DNA of 64,000 nucleotides from Acinetobacter sp. YWS30-1 (lineage in GTDB: Bacteria > Pseudomonadota > Gammaproteobacteria > Pseudomonadales > Moraxellaceae), in NCBI RefSeq assembly GCF_033558715.1, contig NZ_CP114606.1, positions 1,302,001 to 1,366,000 of the forward strand. The letters run 5' to 3'. Shown one piece after another: positions 7,735 to 17,067 of this stretch. The stretch's first letter is position 1; every line of letters starts with the position of its first letter. The notes below the pieces were generated by a model, which saw nothing but the letters and a program-made list of their open reading frames with translations, made no database searches and was not told the DNA's origin. The position numbers and the translations under genes are program-made.

Positions 7735-8513
7735 TGGCACACTACTGTTTTGATGGCACCATGACCGGTTTATTAAGCTGTCTATTTCGGGCTTTTGAAT
7801 TTAAAGAGTTTGATGTCAAAGTGACTGCCAATCCGCAGGCACAAAATGGCTTATTCGATGATTTTATTCATGTGGCCTCGAATGAAAGTCAGGGACAGCG
7901 GGTCTGGCAAGGCTTAAAACAGAAAGTATCATACAGCAGTTTAAAAGCCTTTTATTATGCCTTTCTTTCTGAAAAAGAACAGGCGTTTCAGAATCTGTTT
8001 GATTTTGCGGTCTATGTATTTCAAAACCAGTGGCCGGTTGATAAAGATTATGGCCATCATGCAGTCATTGGAATGTCACAATGGTGCAAACAGGTCGGGC
8101 GTGAAAAGCATCGTATGGAAGCTTTTGTCCGCTTCAAAAAGGCCAAAGATGGATTGTTTCTCAGTCTGGTCAAACCGGATTTTAATGTACTGCCGATTAT
8201 TTCCCGACATTTTAAGGAACGTTACCAAGACCAGCGTTGGCTAATTTATGATGAGCAGCGCCAGTACGGCATCTATTACGATTTAGATGATGTACATCAG
8301 ATAGAAATGAATGCAGAAATAGTTGATCCACAAATCCGGATTGGACATAGTCAGTCTTTTAGTATTGAACTGGATGATGAAGAAGTACTCTATGATCAGC
8401 TTTGGAAAGATTATTTTAAAAGCGTGAATATTCAGGCACGACAAAATATGAAACTGCATATCCAATATGTACCTAAGCGCTACTGGCGTTATATGAATGA
8501 GAAAGTACTTTAA
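7734..8513 (+). CDS. partner of the radical-SAM protein (TIGR03915-type), putative DNA metabolism
   Basis: This 259-residue protein starts on the last base of the upstream stop codon (TGATG), so it is coupled to the radical-SAM gene. The family features are YCFDGTMTGLLSCLFRAFE at the N-terminus, HHAVIGMSQWCKQVGREKHRMEAFVRF in the middle and a W-x-I-YD-x-R-x-YGIYYD block. In some bacteria the same protein carries a C-terminal uracil-DNA-glycosylase-like domain; here the protein stops after the partner domain, so that domain is absent or elsewhere. Function is inferred only from the association: a base-processing step acting with the radical-SAM enzyme on DNA. No terminator is visible before the IS5-family element that begins 43 bp downstream. 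Confidence 0.85.
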   Translation: MAHYCFDGTMTGLLSCLFRAFEFKEFDVKVTANPQAQNGLFDDFIHVASNESQGQRVWQGLKQKVSYSSLKAFYYAFLSEKEQAFQNLFDFAVYVFQNQWPVDKDYGHHAVIGMSQWCKQVGREKHRMEAFVRFKKAKDGLFLSLVKPDFNVLPIISRHFKERYQDQRWLIYDEQRQYGIYYDLDDVHQIEMNAEIVDPQIRIGHSQSFSIELDDEEVLYDQLWKDYFKSVNIQARQNMKLHIQYVPKRYWRYMNEKVL

Positions 8514-8563
8514 ATAAAATCTTCGCCCAGGTTTAAGGCATAATGACAGCTAATAGACTTCCT

Positions 8564-8971
8564 TCATAAATCATTTTTCAACCAATTTAATTGTTTATCT
8601 TTCACCCAATCTAAATTGTATATGCCAGCAAGTAAATTAAAACGCAGGTTTAATCGTTTACGACGATTTCTATATACACAAGATAAAATCTTAAAACATT
8701 TCATCCTTCCAAATACATGCTCTACTTGAATTCGTCTACGACCAATCTCTTTATTTAACTTTTTTAATTCAGAATCTAGTTGTTCAGTTTTCTTTGCTTT
8801 AGATGGCATGAGGCATCCAAAACCCAATTTCTTTATCCCTAAATACCCCTTATCAACGATAAAAAAGGGCTTAAATTTTAATTTCCTCATGCTTTTTTTG
8901 AATATTTTAAAATCATGCATGCTTCCATGACTTCCACATACACTCAGTATTTCACCTGTTGTATAGTGCAT
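8564..8971 (-). CDS. IS5-family transposase, second half (orfB)
   Basis: This is the catalytic C-terminal half of the transposase. It shows HDFKIFKK, the VDKGYLG block with the second catalytic Asp, and RRRIQVEHVFGRMKCFKIL with the catalytic Glu. The first ATG is at 8971, but the same frame is open upstream through WYSGKKKRHTFKFQLS to about 9034, where it meets the end of orfA. These residues are standard transposase sequence, so the real product is probably a fusion with orfA through the A8 run rather than a separate protein. Confidence 0.88.
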   Translation of the reverse strand: MHYTTGEILSVCGSHGSMHDFKIFKKSMRKLKFKPFFIVDKGYLGIKKLGFGCLMPSKAKKTEQLDSELKKLNKEIGRRRIQVEHVFGRMKCFKILSCVYRNRRKRLNLRFNLLAGIYNLDWVKDKQLNWLKNDL

Positions 8972-9011
8972 AGATAGCTGAAATTTAAAGGTATGTCGCT
9001 TTTTTTTACCG

Positions 9012-9416
9012 CTATACCATTTCTTCTGTTTTTTTTGGACGTTGAACTAATATTTCAGTTGCATCAATCACAACAACTTCCCAATCCACTTCATCTCGAT
9101 TAGGAAGTTGTTTTGGCAAGTTAAATTTTCCAGAACGGATTAAGGTATCTTCAATAACACGTGTGATACGAATTGCACTCGTTTCAGATACACCGTAACT
9201 CATACCAAGATGAAAAAATGTTCGATATTCTCTCCAATATTCTATACATAAGAGCAAACGATCTTCCAACGGTAATTTATGCGGTCGTCCTTTACCAATA
9301 TGACAAGGTAAATGCTTATTTAGCTCGGCCAACATGAGGTTAAATGTAGCCCAACTAACACCGGTAAGCCTACGAAATTTAACGTCTGATAATTTTTGAA
9401 TATCTTTGAATTTCAT
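9012..9416 (-). CDS. IS5-family transposase, first half (orfA)
   Basis: The N-terminal helix-turn-helix and the first catalytic Asp of an IS5-family transposase. LTGVSWATFNLMLAELNK and YRTFFHLGMSYGVSETSAIR form the DNA-binding part, and VVVIDATE near the end holds the first catalytic Asp. The frame ends QRPKKTEEMV-stop. A run of eight A residues on the coding strand lies at QRPKK; removing one A would join it smoothly to the orfB frame (QRPKKQKKWYSG). This is either a programmed slippage site or an inactivating indel. Confidence 0.88.
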   Translation of the reverse strand: MKFKDIQKLSDVKFRRLTGVSWATFNLMLAELNKHLPCHIGKGRPHKLPLEDRLLLCIEYWREYRTFFHLGMSYGVSETSAIRITRVIEDTLIRSGKFNLPKQLPNRDEVDWEVVVIDATEILVQRPKKTEEMV

Positions 9417-9527
9417 CCAAGAATTATCCCTTGAATTAAATAATTTTGCTGATTAATTTAAGATCAAATAAATTGTACGTTTTTTGATTTATGACGGAAG
9501 TCTAATATTTAGATCGAGTGTATAGAT

Positions 9528-10037
9528 ATGAAGGTATGGCTGGCATCATTAGCTATGGTAACTGGATTGGCCGCATGTTCAGCAGAGCAACAGAAAGTAG
9601 CAGTAGATCCAGGTAAATATCAGGTTAAAAGTGCACAGGAATTACAGCAACGTTTTGATGATCTAAACAGTAAGTTGGCACAAGACTTTCAGCAATTTAA
9701 AAAAGTAGAAAGTATTGCCTTTTCTCATCAGCTGCCTTTGGATGTGAATAACCTGCAAACCTTGAATCAGCATCCTGTCAGCCGGACTGCGCTAAAATCC
9801 AGTAAAGTCGCCTATTGTGACATGATGAATGGCTATTTTGCCGAGATGTATCGCTTGGGACATTATAATCTGAATCTGATCGACAAGATCCAGTTACCTA
9901 AAGCCGAGAATGAAGACCTGAAATCCAATTTTGCATCTAGCGATCAGTTCTATACTTTTATTCTGGATCGTTATACGACTTATCGCCAAGTTCAACAGAC
10001 CATGAATTATGGCTGTAACTTAAAAGCTGCGTTGTAA
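9528..10037 (+). CDS. small lipoprotein, hypothetical
   Basis: A 169-residue protein with a lipoprotein signal peptide: MKVWLASLAMVTGLAAC, lipobox LAAC with lipidated Cys17. The mature part is mostly helical and polar with two further Cys residues (about 98 and 163) that could form a disulfide. I recognise no domain. The IS5-family element ends about 25 bp upstream of the ATG, so the native promoter has probably been displaced; only a weak binding site (GAG) precedes the start. Confidence 0.75.
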   Translation: MKVWLASLAMVTGLAACSAEQQKVAVDPGKYQVKSAQELQQRFDDLNSKLAQDFQQFKKVESIAFSHQLPLDVNNLQTLNQHPVSRTALKSSKVAYCDMMNGYFAEMYRLGHYNLNLIDKIQLPKAENEDLKSNFASSDQFYTFILDRYTTYRQVQQTMNYGCNLKAAL

Positions 10038-10049
10038 GTATTAAGCTAT

Positions 10050-10080
10050 AAAAAAGCCCATCACAAAGATGGGCTTTTTT
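10050..10080 (+). terminator. intrinsic terminator, bidirectional
   Basis: Arms AAGCCCATC and GATGGGCTT flank the loop ACAAA, with A and T runs on both sides. It lies between the lipoprotein gene and the convergent YeeE/YedE gene. Confidence 0.92.
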
Positions 10081-10082
10081 AT

Positions 10083-11294
10083 TTAGCAACCAGTCAGTTT
10101 TTCTGGTTGAGGTTTCTCACCGGGGAAGAAAATTGGACGAAGTTTTACCCCAAGCCCATTTCCAATGAATGCGAAGACCAGCCATAACCAGCCATGTACA
10201 CTGCCAGAAGCAATACCACTAAAATAGGCACCAATATTACAGCCATAAGCCAGACGAGCGCCGTAGCCAAGCATCAAACCGCCAATAACCGCAGCAACCA
10301 ATGAACGTTTTGGAATATTGAAGTTCGGAGCAAATTTACCTGCCAGACTGGCAGCCAATAATGCACCAAGCATGATGCCAAAGTTCATCATAGACGTAAT
10401 ATCGAACCAGAGCGATTCAGATAAGGCTTTGGCATTGGCTGGTTGCTGCCAATACGCCCAAGAGGCTACATCAATTCCAACAAAACTTGCAGATTTCGCG
10501 GCCCAGACAGCAAGGGCAGAAGTAACCCCCCATGGACGACCAGCCAGCGCCAAAGTAGCAAAGTTAAGCAGGGTTAAAATGATTCCACCCCAGATTAATG
10601 GCCATGGACCACGCAAAAAGCGTTTCCAGCCCTGATGCTGGCTTTGAGGTTCAACTTCTAAATTGCCATGACGTTTCTTTTCAAAAAAGATAGTTGCAGT
10701 AGCAATAACAGCAAAAATGACAAAGCTCAAAACAAGTGCAGGAATGACACCAAAACTTTCTACAATGGAGATAGGTGCGAAATGAGGCAGGTTAAACCAC
10801 CAGTCAATATGCGAAGTCGCAATCAGTGAGCCGGCACAGAAGAAGAACAGGGTTACCAGCATACGGGCACTACCACCACCAACGGTATAAAGTGTGCCTG
10901 ATGCACAACCGCCACCGAGCTGCATGCCAATCCCGAAAATAAATGCCCCGATTACCACAGAAAGCGAAACCGGACTGACAAAGCCTTGAACTGGATTACC
11001 GAACAGTTCACCTGCGCCTAAAGCAGGAAAAAATAGCAATACAGCAAGACCCAGCATGATCATTTGGGCACGTAAGCCACGACCACGACGTTCTTTAATA
11101 AAGACGCGCCAGCTGGAGGTGAAACCAAACGAGGCATGATACAAGGTCATACCCAGTGCACCACCCACCAGAAATAATAGAGCCTGGTTCAGGCCCACGA
11201 TGTGATAGGCACCGACAGTTCCTAATACAAGTAAAATAAAAGCCACCCAGACCGAGAGATTCGATCGCTGGGAAGACGCAGCAATAACAAACAT
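10083..11294 (-). CDS. YeeE/YedE-family membrane transporter (thiosulfate uptake type)
   Basis: A polytopic inner-membrane protein of the YeeE/YedE family, of which TsuA imports thiosulfate. The two diagnostic cysteine loops are present: GMQLGGGCASGTLYTVGGGS and GARLAYGCNIGAYFSGIASG. Around ten hydrophobic segments are visible across 403 residues, an approximate internal duplication being normal for the family. No tusA/sirA-type partner gene adjoins it. The annotated ATG (11294) has only a weak upstream binding site. Substrate assignment is by family only. Confidence 0.88.
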   Translation of the reverse strand: MFVIAASSQRSNLSVWVAFILLVLGTVGAYHIVGLNQALLFLVGGALGMTLYHASFGFTSSWRVFIKERRGRGLRAQMIMLGLAVLLFFPALGAGELFGNPVQGFVSPVSLSVVIGAFIFGIGMQLGGGCASGTLYTVGGGSARMLVTLFFFCAGSLIATSHIDWWFNLPHFAPISIVESFGVIPALVLSFVIFAVIATATIFFEKKRHGNLEVEPQSQHQGWKRFLRGPWPLIWGGIILTLLNFATLALAGRPWGVTSALAVWAAKSASFVGIDVASWAYWQQPANAKALSESLWFDITSMMNFGIMLGALLAASLAGKFAPNFNIPKRSLVAAVIGGLMLGYGARLAYGCNIGAYFSGIASGSVHGWLWLVFAFIGNGLGVKLRPIFFPGEKPQPEKLTGC

Positions 11295-11498
11295 GGGAGA
11301 TCAAGTTTTAAAAATAAAGTCGCGTATATTACGCAATTTCTCACTAAAATGGGCTGATCTAGAATTTCTAAGAGCCAATTAAATATCCTGATAACTGATA
11401 ATAATTATGACTTTAAATGATATAAGGTCGTGATTATTTCAGAAGATATCATTTTAATTAGAACAATCACCCGTCTAATAGTGAAACGTATAAAAAGT

Positions 11499-11525
11499 TT
11501 AAAAGCCTGCAAAGCAGGCTTTTAA
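11499..11525 (-). terminator. intrinsic terminator of the Ala-rich lipoprotein gene
   Basis: Arms AAAAGCCTGC and GCAGGCTTTT (11501-11523, loop AAA), palindromic with T-rich flanks on the reverse strand. Confidence 0.85.
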
Positions 11526-11544
11526 AGATTGAAAGCTTTAAAAA

Positions 11545-11889
11545 TTAATTTTCAGCTTTCTCACGTACTTTGCCTGCGCCTTCTTCAATAGCACCGGCAG
11601 TTGCAGCAGTCGCGTTTTTAGCGGCTTCAGCAGTTGCATCTGCTGCTCGAGAAGTCGCAGCGGCGGCTTCATCAGCGGCACGGGAAGCATTTGCAGCCGC
11701 ATTATCCATGGCTTGGTCAGTTTCCTGAGAAGCCTCATGAGTGGCATCTTCCATATCATGGCCGGCTTGAGTAGCAGCATTTTCTAAATGCTCACCTGTA
11801 GTCGCGCCAGTCTCAGGCTGTTTTTCTTTACTACAACCCACCAGTGTTACGGTAGCAACTAAACCCAAAGCAACAAGTAATTTATTCAT
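11545..11889 (-). CDS. alanine-rich lipoprotein, hypothetical
   Basis: A 114-residue lipoprotein: signal peptide MNKLLVALGLVATVTLVGC, lipobox LVGC with Cys19. The mature region is about one third Ala with regularly spaced Asp/Glu/Arg, reading as one long amphipathic helix with an approximate 7-11 residue repeat (SRAADEAAAATSRAADATAE). This is the pattern of small coiled-coil or envelope-associated helical lipoproteins; no specific function can be given. It is monocistronic, with its own terminator. Confidence 0.8.
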   Translation of the reverse strand: MNKLLVALGLVATVTLVGCSKEKQPETGATTGEHLENAATQAGHDMEDATHEASQETDQAMDNAAANASRAADEAAAATSRAADATAEAAKNATAATAGAIEEGAGKVREKAEN

Positions 11890-12185
11890 CGTGTCATATC
11901 CTTTGTAGTTGTAAGGTCGAAAACAGTCTAGCGAGTATTTATTTGAATTTATGCTAATAATTAGATCAGAATTTGTTCGCTAAATGTAATTTTTATAAAG
12001 GCTTATACAATTTTTGCTAGATATAAATTGTCTGATTATTTGAATGTATTTTCTTACAACCCTTATATGGATTGCTTCTCACTGCTTATAAAAAATAAGT
12101 TTATCCGTTTTAATATGAGTTTTAGATGTAACAAAACACAACTATTTCCAGCTCAATTTTTGTCAGGCTAAAAGTAGAAGCCATA

Positions 12186-12213
12186 AAAAAAGCCCGCATA
12201 AAGCGAGCTTTTA
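12186..12213 (-). terminator. intrinsic terminator of metK
   Basis: On the minus strand, arms AAGCTCGC and TGCGGGCTT (one G-U pair) are followed by a seven-T run. Confidence 0.88.
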
Positions 12214-12225
12214 AAACTTGAAAAC

Positions 12226-13392
12226 TTATAGACCAGCAGATGCTTTAAGTGCTTCGACTTTGTCAGTTTTTTCCCAAGTAAATGCAGTATCTGAACCTTC
12301 ACGACCAAAGTGACCATAAGCCGCAGTCTGTTTATACATTGGCTGGATCAGGTTCAACATACGGGTAATACCATATGGACGCAGGTCAAAGTGCTCACGA
12401 ACCAATTGAACGATCAATTCATCCGACACTTTGCCTGTATTGAAGGTATTGATTGAAATTGAAGTTGGCTCGGCAACACCAATTGCATAAGACACCTGAA
12501 TTTCACATTTATCAGCAAGACCCGCAGCGACAATGTTTTTCGCAACATAACGGCCTGCATAAGCAGCAGAACGGTCAACTTTTGATGGATCTTTACCAGA
12601 GAATGCACCACCGCCGTGACGTGCCATACCGCCGTAAGTATCTACAATGATTTTACGGCCAGTCAGACCACAGTCACCTACAGGACCACCGATCACAAAC
12701 ATCCCGGTCGGATTGATGTGGAATTTGGTGTCTGCATGGAACATGTCGGCAGGAATGATTTTTTTCACGATTTCTTCAATCACAGCTTCTTTTAAATGAG
12801 CTTGTGAAATTTCAGGATCGTGTTGAGTTGAAAGCACAACAGCATCTAGACGAACAGGTACGCCATTTTCATAAGCGAAAGTCACCTGGCTTTTTGCATC
12901 TGGACGTAACCAAGGCAATGTACCGTTACGGCGTAATTCAGCCTGTTTTTCCATTAAACGGTGCGCATAAGAAATTGGCGCAGGCATGAGTACATCAGTT
13001 TCACGGCTGGCATAACCAAACATCAAGCCTTGGTCACCGGCACCTTGATCTTCAGGTTTCTGACGGTCTACACCCTGAGCAATTTCAGGAGACTGCTTAC
13101 CGATCATGTTGATGATCGCACAAGTCGAACCATCAAAGCCAAGGTCAGAATGATGATAACCAATACTGTTAACGGTATGGCGGACAACCGCTTCAAAATC
13201 GATGTTCGCAGTTGTTGTGATTTCACCGGCAAGTACAACCGCACCTGTTTTTACAAGCGTTTCACAAGCAACCCGTGCGTATGGGTCTTCTTTTAAGATT
13301 GCATCCAAGATAGCATCACTGATTTGGTCAGCCATTTTATCTGGATGGCCTTCGCTTACAGATTCCGAAGTAAATACAGCGTACTCGCGCAT
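12226..13392 (-). CDS. metK: S-adenosylmethionine synthetase
   Basis: Makes S-adenosylmethionine from ATP and methionine in the cytosol. Diagnostic blocks include [20 protein letters not shown] (ATP/methionine site, from residue 6), the [12 protein letters not shown] loop, and [20 protein letters not shown] for phosphate and metal binding. Length from this start is 388 aa, the family norm. The frame continues 32 codons further upstream to 13488, but those residues are unlike MetK and the [10 protein letters not shown] start matches the family. No SAM riboswitch or Met-box array is recognisable in the leader. Confidence 0.97.
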   Translation of the reverse strand: MREYAVFTSESVSEGHPDKMADQISDAILDAILKEDPYARVACETLVKTGAVVLAGEITTTANIDFEAVVRHTVNSIGYHHSDLGFDGSTCAIINMIGKQSPEIAQGVDRQKPEDQGAGDQGLMFGYASRETDVLMPAPISYAHRLMEKQAELRRNGTLPWLRPDAKSQVTFAYENGVPVRLDAVVLSTQHDPEISQAHLKEAVIEEIVKKIIPADMFHADTKFHINPTGMFVIGGPVGDCGLTGRKIIVDTYGGMARHGGGAFSGKDPSKVDRSAAYAGRYVAKNIVAAGLADKCEIQVSYAIGVAEPTSISINTFNTGKVSDELIVQLVREHFDLRPYGITRMLNLIQPMYKQTAAYGHFGREGSDTAFTWEKTDKVEALKASAGL

Positions 13393-13864
13393 AGTCCTAT
13401 CACAGTTAAATTTAAAGACCCGATATGTTACATCGACTTGTGCTCTAGGACTAGCGCAACTCGACAAAATTGCACGAAATTGTTTCAAATTATTGTGCTT
13501 TTATTTGATTATTGGAATTAAAAAAACTGATATGCCTAATTAAACAGCAGGGCGGATTCATTTAATAAACTTAATAAATAGTCTGTGAATTGATAAAGGA
13601 CGCTTATTAAGCAGTGATATTTCTAAACAAATTTGCATAACTAAATACTAAGAAAAATATAAAAATTAAAGTGCCTAAAATATCAAGGAAAGTGATCATT
13701 CTATTAATAAATTAAGAAGGGGGTATTGATCGTACGACAGACAGCCTTGCTGCAAATAGTCCGATTCTGCATAGTAGTTTCAAGTCTTCAGAAACCGCCT
13801 GTCAGGAAGTGGCGAAATCTTTTGGTATGGACTTGTTTAAAAGACTGTACGGAGATGGAAAAGC
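13393..13864. other. intergenic region with an orphan coding-like tail
   Basis: The metK promoter should lie at the left of this stretch. From about 13713 to 13886 one plus-strand frame is open without a start codon; its translation includes SSETACQEVAKSFGMDLFK and ends KRRLP, overlapping the pilin start in another frame. It looks like the 3' tail of a lost gene, but I cannot name it. Otherwise nothing is recognised. Confidence 0.4.
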
Positions 13865-14248
13865 ATGTATCAAAAGGCGTTTACCTTGATTGAAGTCATG
13901 ATTGTACTCACAATTATTGCCATTCTGGCGACAGTAGCTGGCATGAGTTATCACAGTTATGTAGTGCGAAGCCAACTAGCGGAGGTTTTTGAGCAAGCGG
14001 GTAGCTATCGAACTCAATTTATTGCCTCTGATGGTCACTGTGATGCAGGCCGTCAAATTGGCAGCGGAACCCAATATATTGAAAAAGTCGTGATCAATGC
14101 AGCTTGCCGGATTGAATTTAAGCTACGGCAGGATGGGATAGATACGGCAATCCGTGGCAAATCCATCGCCTTTGATGTCTATGGCGGCAGTTGTTCTTCG
14201 AGCGATATCAGTCAGCGTTATTTACCTAAAGAGTGTCGAGGACAATGA
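13865..14248 (+). CDS. type IV pilin-like protein (prepilin leader)
   Basis: A short prepilin leader (MYQKA) precedes FTLIEVMIVLTIIAILATVA, with the conserved Glu5 of the mature N-terminus and the long hydrophobic helix that packs in pili. Residue -1 is Ala rather than the usual Gly, which prepilin peptidase can tolerate. The 127-residue product has four Cys after the helix, allowing a C-terminal disulfide loop. GATGGAAAAGC precedes the ATG. It is a lone gene, not part of a recognisable minor-pilin operon, and may be the survivor of a larger cluster. Confidence 0.83.
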   Translation: MYQKAFTLIEVMIVLTIIAILATVAGMSYHSYVVRSQLAEVFEQAGSYRTQFIASDGHCDAGRQIGSGTQYIEKVVINAACRIEFKLRQDGIDTAIRGKSIAFDVYGGSCSSSDISQRYLPKECRGQ

Positions 14249-14690
14249 TTTTCGTGGTATCGACTAGCCTGATTGAACTTCAACCTTTATCTTTTCATGT
14301 CTGATGATCTTGGGCAGACATTAGATATTCACATATGCATTTTTATGGACTGGAAAAAGATCACTTATTTAAGTCTGGATCTTCTGTTTTGACTCCTAGC
14401 TGGAGGTATCCTGAAGAGGAATTCAACATATTGTAAAAGTTTAATTTATAAAAAATAGTTAAGAATAATCCCAGATTTATCATCTTATTAGAATTTAACT
14501 TAGACTCTAGTCAATCAATGCACCTTAAAAGTGCAGAATATTTATCCGATAGGTAAATACAAGATCAATAAATTGATAAATATTGTAGGCTAGTCTTTAC
14601 CCCTCGCTGTTTTTTTAAGACAATAGACGGCAGTTTTGAAAGTCTTTTCATCATTTCCTATTTCTTCTGAATTTATTTGGACGCTGATTT
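14249..14690. other. intergenic region upstream of tkt
   Basis: About 440 bp with no gene. It presumably holds the tkt promoter. An imperfect palindrome with arms TATTTA and TAAATA (about 14539-14560) is visible; I see nothing else that can be supported. Confidence 0.4.
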
Positions 14691-16679
14691 ATGACAACCC
14701 CGCTTAATGAACGTCGTATTGCAAACGCAATTCGTGTATTGGCAATGGATGCTGTGCAAAAAGCAAACTCAGGACATCCAGGTGCTCCAATGGGGATGGC
14801 AGATATCGCTGATGTGGTTTGGCGCGAATTCTTAAACCATAACCCAACAAATCCGAATTGGGCTAACCGTGACCGTTTCGTATTGTCGAATGGCCATGGC
14901 TCTATGCTTCAATACGCACTTCTTCATTTAACGGGCTATGATCTTTCAATTGAAGATCTTAAAGCATTCCGTCAACTTCATTCTAAAACTCCAGGTCACC
15001 CAGAATTGGGCTATGCACCGGGTATTGAAACAACCACTGGTCCTTTAGGCCAAGGTATCGCAAATGCTGTTGGTTTTGCACTGGCTGAAAAAACTTTAGC
15101 AGCGCAATTCAACAAGGAAGATATCAAAGTTGTAGATCACTACACTTACTGCTTCCTGGGCGATGGTTGCTTGATGGAAGGTGTTTCTCACGAAGCATGT
15201 TCTTTGGCAGGTACTTTAGGTCTGGGTAAGCTGATTGCTTACTATGATGACAACGGTATTTCGATTGACGGTGAAGTTGAAGGTTGGTTCTCTGACGATA
15301 CAGAACAACGCTTCAAGTCTTATGGCTGGCAAGTGATCAAAGTTGACGGTCATGATGCTGATGCAATCCGTCAAGCCACTGTTGAAGCAAAAGCTGAAGC
15401 GAACAAACCAACCATCATCATGTGTAAAACAGTGATTGGTTTAGGTTCACCAAACAAACAGGGTAAAGAAGACTGTCACGGTGCTCCTTTAGGTAATGAC
15501 GAAATCGTATTGACTCGTGAAGCTTTGGGTTGGTCAGATGAAGCGTTTGTCATTCCTGAGGATGTATACGCAGCTTGGGATGCCAAAGATAAAGGTTCAC
15601 AAGCTGAAGCAGCATGGAATGAAACTTTTGCCGCTTATGCAGCAAAATATCCAACTGAAGCAGCTGAATTAAAACGTCGTCTTTCTGGTGATCTTCCAGC
15701 TGACTTTGTTGCAAAAGCGGATGCTTATATCGCTGAAGTAAATGTAAAAGAAGAAACCATTGCTACACGTAAAGCGAGCCAAAATACGTTACAAGCCCTT
15801 GTGCCTTCACTACCAGAAGTACTAGGTGGTTCTGCTGACCTTGCAGGTTCTAACCTGACACTTTGGAAAGGCGCGCAAGGCGTACAGGACAATCCAGCAG
15901 GTAACTATGTTCACTACGGTGTACGTGAATTTGGTATGACTGCGATTGCCAACGGTGTTGCACTGCATGGCGGTTTCATTCCTTATGTAGCAACATTCCT
16001 GATGTTTATGGAATATGCACGTAATGCAGTACGTATGTCTGCACTGATGAAACAACGTGTGATCCATGTATATACTCACGATTCAATCGGTCTGGGTGAA
16101 GATGGTCCTACACACCAGCCAATTGAACAAATCGCATCTTTACGTGGTACACCAAACCTGAATACATGGCGTCCATGCGACACTGTTGAAGCAGCGATTT
16201 CCTGGAAATCTGCTTTGATGCGTTCAGAAGGCCCAACAGCGTTAATCTTCTCTCGTCAAAACCTGCCATTCCAAACGCGTACTCAAGCACAAATTGAGAA
16301 TGTAGCGAAAGGTGGTTATGTTCTGGCTGAAGAAAAAGGCGAATTGAAAGCGATCATCATTGCGACTGGTTCTGAAGTTTCTCTTGCAATGGAAGCTTAT
16401 GCACAACTCGAAGGTGTACGTGTTGTATCTATGCCATGTGCTGAAGAGTTCGTGAAACAGGATGCTGCGTATCGTGAAGCGGTTCTTCCTTCAAATATTC
16501 GTGCACGTGTAGCGGTTGAAGCTGCACATGTAGATTACTGGTGGAAATTTGTAGGTCTGGATGGTCGTGTGATCGGCATGACCACTTATGGCGAATCTGC
16601 ACCTGCTAAAGACCTGTTTAAACACTTCGGCATTACAACTGAAGCTGTTGTAACAGCTGTAAAAGAGATTACTGCTTAA
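14691..16679 (+). CDS. tkt: transketolase
   Basis: A thiamine-diphosphate enzyme transferring two-carbon units in the non-oxidative pentose phosphate pathway. The family landmarks are in order: [20 protein letters not shown] near the N-terminus, the ThDP/Mg motif [13 protein letters not shown] through [11 protein letters not shown] (about residues 155-190), and the pyrimidine domain with [15 protein letters not shown] and [15 protein letters not shown]. Length 662 aa is typical. Weak upstream spacing (GGACGC) precedes the ATG. It is a single-gene unit with its own terminator. Confidence 0.97.
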   Translation: MTTPLNERRIANAIRVLAMDAVQKANSGHPGAPMGMADIADVVWREFLNHNPTNPNWANRDRFVLSNGHGSMLQYALLHLTGYDLSIEDLKAFRQLHSKTPGHPELGYAPGIETTTGPLGQGIANAVGFALAEKTLAAQFNKEDIKVVDHYTYCFLGDGCLMEGVSHEACSLAGTLGLGKLIAYYDDNGISIDGEVEGWFSDDTEQRFKSYGWQVIKVDGHDADAIRQATVEAKAEANKPTIIMCKTVIGLGSPNKQGKEDCHGAPLGNDEIVLTREALGWSDEAFVIPEDVYAAWDAKDKGSQAEAAWNETFAAYAAKYPTEAAELKRRLSGDLPADFVAKADAYIAEVNVKEETIATRKASQNTLQALVPSLPEVLGGSADLAGSNLTLWKGAQGVQDNPAGNYVHYGVREFGMTAIANGVALHGGFIPYVATFLMFMEYARNAVRMSALMKQRVIHVYTHDSIGLGEDGPTHQPIEQIASLRGTPNLNTWRPCDTVEAAISWKSALMRSEGPTALIFSRQNLPFQTRTQAQIENVAKGGYVLAEEKGELKAIIIATGSEVSLAMEAYAQLEGVRVVSMPCAEEFVKQDAAYREAVLPSNIRARVAVEAAHVDYWWKFVGLDGRVIGMTTYGESAPAKDLFKHFGITTEAVVTAVKEITA

Positions 16680-16702
16680 TCAACTGATTAAGTCGTTTTT
16701 TA

Positions 16703-16736
16703 AGGGCGCCCCAGTTTTGGGGCGTCTTTTGTTTTT
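16703..16736 (+). terminator. intrinsic terminator of tkt
   Basis: GC-rich stem GCGCCCCA / TGGGGCGT with loop GTTT, followed by CTTTTGTTTTT. Confidence 0.88.
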
Positions 16737-16814
16737 CCGCTTTCTAGCCTTGTTTTCATGTGGCAACCGCTAAAAAGTGTTCTCCCATAATTGAAATGAA
16801 AGAGTGAGATAAAC

Positions 16815-17030
16815 ATGAGCTTGTATGAACAAATTAGTGATGAAATTACTTTAATGGATGCAGGCGAGCAGAAATGGATCGGGCAGGATCTACCCCTTGA
16901 AGCAATGGTTGCGGTTGAGCTATTACTTCAGGAAATGGCTGAAGAAAAAATCATTAAAGTACGTCGTAAGAACCATGAAAAGCATTCTGGTTTGAAACAG
17001 GTGGATCGTATTCTGGTTGAAAAACTTTAA
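16815..17030 (+). CDS. small conserved-looking protein, hypothetical
   Basis: A 71-residue, acidic then basic protein predicted to be helical, with a central MVAVELLLQEMAEEKIIKVRRK stretch. It has no signal peptide or membrane segment. The start is well supported by AAGAGTGAG upstream, and the gene sits between two terminators, so it is likely real and expressed alone. I do not recognise a family. Confidence 0.65.
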   Translation: MSLYEQISDEITLMDAGEQKWIGQDLPLEAMVAVELLLQEMAEEKIIKVRRKNHEKHSGLKQVDRILVEKL

Positions 17031-17042
17031 CAGAAAATACTA

Positions 17043-17067
17043 AAAGTCCCTGAATGGGGCTTTTTTT
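17043..17067 (+). terminator. intrinsic terminator
   Basis: Arms AAGTCCC and GGGGCTT (one G-U pair), loop TGAAT, then seven T residues. Confidence 0.88.

Larger units (their letters stand above)
8556..9502 (-). mobile_element. IS5-family insertion sequence, about 947 bp
   Basis: The ends are near-perfect inverted repeats: GACTTCCTTCATAAATCA at 8556 and GACTTCCGTCATAAATCA reading inward from 9502 (one mismatch). The flanks TAATA (8551-8555) and TAATA (9503-9507) may be a target duplication, although IS5 relatives usually duplicate only 2-4 bp, so the exact boundary is uncertain by 1-2 bp. It encodes two reverse-strand ORFs, as in two-frame IS5 relatives. The insertion point lies between the radical-SAM pair and a lipoprotein gene, only about 20 bp before the latter's start codon. 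Confidence 0.88.

Noticed and set aside
11538..11780. Reverse-strand ORF overlapping the Ala-rich lipoprotein
   Set aside because: Frame-shifted shadow of the repetitive lipoprotein gene, rich in repeated Leu/Met/Lys due to the GC-rich repeats.
13393..13488. N-terminal extension of MetK
   Set aside because: The extra 32 residues are not like MetK; the family start [10 protein letters not shown] is at 13392.
12961..13543. Plus-strand ORFs opposite metK
   Set aside because: They mirror the conserved metK sequence, have no binding sites and show no protein-like features.
13393..13560. SAM riboswitch before metK
   Set aside because: No recognisable SAM aptamer or terminator/antiterminator pair was found in the leader.
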